From JANXQG01 sp963780045 (lineage in GTDB: Bacteria; Planctomycetota; Planctomycetia; Pirellulales; Thermoguttaceae): 64,000 nt of DNA. Shown here one piece after another: positions 63,321 to 64,000 of the stretch (position 1 is the stretch's first letter; every line of letters begins with the position of its first letter). The notes beneath the pieces are model-generated. The model was given only the letters and a program-made list of their open reading frames with translations. It searched no databases and had not been told where the DNA came from. The translations under genes were made by a program, and so were the position numbers. The stretch lies in NCBI GenBank assembly GCA_963780045.1, contig CAVZZZ010000001.1, positions 4,340,001-4,404,000 on the forward strand, in the 5' to 3' direction.

Positions 63321-64000
63321 TCGCGCACGAGGTCCATCACCGCCTCGTCGGGCGGGCCGTTGTCGCCCTTGGTCCAGCGCATCTGCACGATGTCATAGGG
63401 ATACTTCACGCTTTCCAGCCGTTGAAGCAAAAACGGCAGGGCGGCCGTAATCGACTTCCAGCCGTGGCCGATCGAGTATCCGCCCTGCGCGCCCCAATAG
63501 AGCACCTTTTCGCGTCCCGACGGTGAGAGCCACCAGAACGGCCGGTGCTCCCACTGCTCGCGTACGTAGCCAATGCGGTCGCCCACCATCGACTTCGGGT
63601 TGGCATTGGGGCCGTCGGAAATGTACTTCACGCCGTTCTGCGCTAGTGCCGGTACGACTCCCCAGGTCAGGCCCGGCACGTCGCTGATCATCATCGAATC
63701 AACCTTCACGCCGCACCGCCGCCCGAGCCCGACGGCAAAAGTGAATTGCCGCAACAGTTCTTCCTGGCGGCAAACGCCCGTCAGCAGATTGCCGTACATG
63801 GCGTCGATGCCGATGTTCCCCTCACTGACGGCCCGCTCGAACCGCCGCATCTGCTCCGGCGTGGCGACGGCCTTGAAATCCTCGTAGGGAATCAGCACTT
63901 CCAGGTTCCACTTGAACCGCGCGCCGGGCGGATAGTCCTTGGTCTTCTCGATCAACTCCAACGCCCGCAGGACGTTTCGGGCCTGCCTCGCCGCGATATG
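62987..64000 (-). CDS. GH38-type alpha-mannosidase-like protein, N-terminal segment (partial at window end)
   Basis: Continues off the right edge: the frame is open from 64000. IGIDAMYGNLLTGVCRQEELLRQF, MMISDVPGLTWGVVPALAQNGVKYISDGP, REKVLYWGAQGGYS and YDIVQMRWTKGDNGPPD fit the GH38 catalytic domain with its N-terminal aspartate/histidine region still to come upstream. Retaining mannosidases cut alpha-mannosyl links; the substrate here is unknown. The frame slips near 63025 after LWDEHTW. The neighbouring sugar porter is a likely partner. Confidence 0.75.
   Translation of the reverse strand, partial: HIAARQARNVLRALELIEKTKDYPPGARFKWNLEVLIPYEDFKAVATPEQMRRFERAVSEGNIGIDAMYGNLLTGVCRQEELLRQFTFAVGLGRRCGVKVDSMMISDVPGLTWGVVPALAQNGVKYISDGPNANPKSMVGDRIGYVREQWEHRPFWWLSPSGREKVLYWGAQGGYSIGHGWKSITAALPFLLQRLESVKYPYDIVQMRWTKGDNGPPDEAVMDLVREWNAKYAWPRMIIATTTEAFHAFEKRYGDTLPTYRGDMTPYWEDGTGSGARETAMNRHTADRLSQAETLWALLNPGRYPAADFAAAWRNVALWDEHTWARSTASEIRNCRS

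Overview
The window looks like a chromosomal segment of an uncultured planctomycete, most likely of the Pirellulales. The evidence is high GC, two proteins with the DUF1559 prepilin-like signature, three sulfatases in a row, three ECF sigma / membrane anti-sigma modules, a Ser/Thr kinase joined to a membrane anchor and beta-propeller, and a dnaA-dnaN-DUF721-gyrB cluster. This is inference from gene content; no rRNA gene is present.

Layout. 0-5.6 kb: molybdenum-cofactor genes (XdhC-like, MobA-like, then mogA/moaB and moaC on the other strand) around a kinase-propeller gene. 5.6-9.7 kb: a Tat-exported lactonase-type propeller and a zinc-ribbon/transmembrane/Pro-Lys-Glu-rich protein. 9.7-10.5 kb: a decayed REP-associated transposase (RAYT) between inverted repeats that cuts off a glycosyltransferase fragment. 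10.6-17.1 kb: a GT-C-like membrane protein with TPRs, a GrpB protein, glutathione peroxidase and a B12-binding radical SAM enzyme. 17.1-20.7 kb: ECF sigma, FecR-like regulator and two small exported proteins. 20.8-28.4 kb: MATE transporter, small exported protein, a second ECF / anti-sigma / PDZ operon, an OPT transporter. 28.4-30.5 kb: rfbA-rfbB for dTDP-sugar. 30.5-35.9 kb: gyrB, DUF721 (DciA-like), dnaN and dnaA, all leftward, so the region is probably near a replication origin. 35.9-41.6 kb: three sulfatases and a cysteine desulfurase. 41.8-48.4 kb: DUF1559 protein, ilvH-ilvC, radical SAM, a damaged VapBC pair, dapL. 48.5-54.9 kb: ftsH, a DUF1559-like membrane protein, HdeD-like protein, katG. 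54.9-59.2 kb: third ECF / anti-sigma module with a Gly/Pro-rich exported protein, and a divergent secreted protein. 59.1-64 kb: histone-deacetylase-like enzyme, sugar-porter MFS and a GH38-type glycosidase running off the end.

Two themes cut across the window. First, at least a dozen conserved genes, including gyrB, rfbB, katG and a catalytic-site region of a sulfatase, are broken by one- or two-base shifts, most next to G/C runs. This fits residual sequencing or assembly error better than real decay, so fragments are listed separately and their joining explained. Second, the window carries several families of short palindromic REP-like elements. Many sit exactly at gene ends and overlap or supply stop codons, and others are inserted in frame inside genes. 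Together with the RAYT remnant they are the most interesting feature here. I found no CRISPR array, tRNA, rRNA or complete mobile element.
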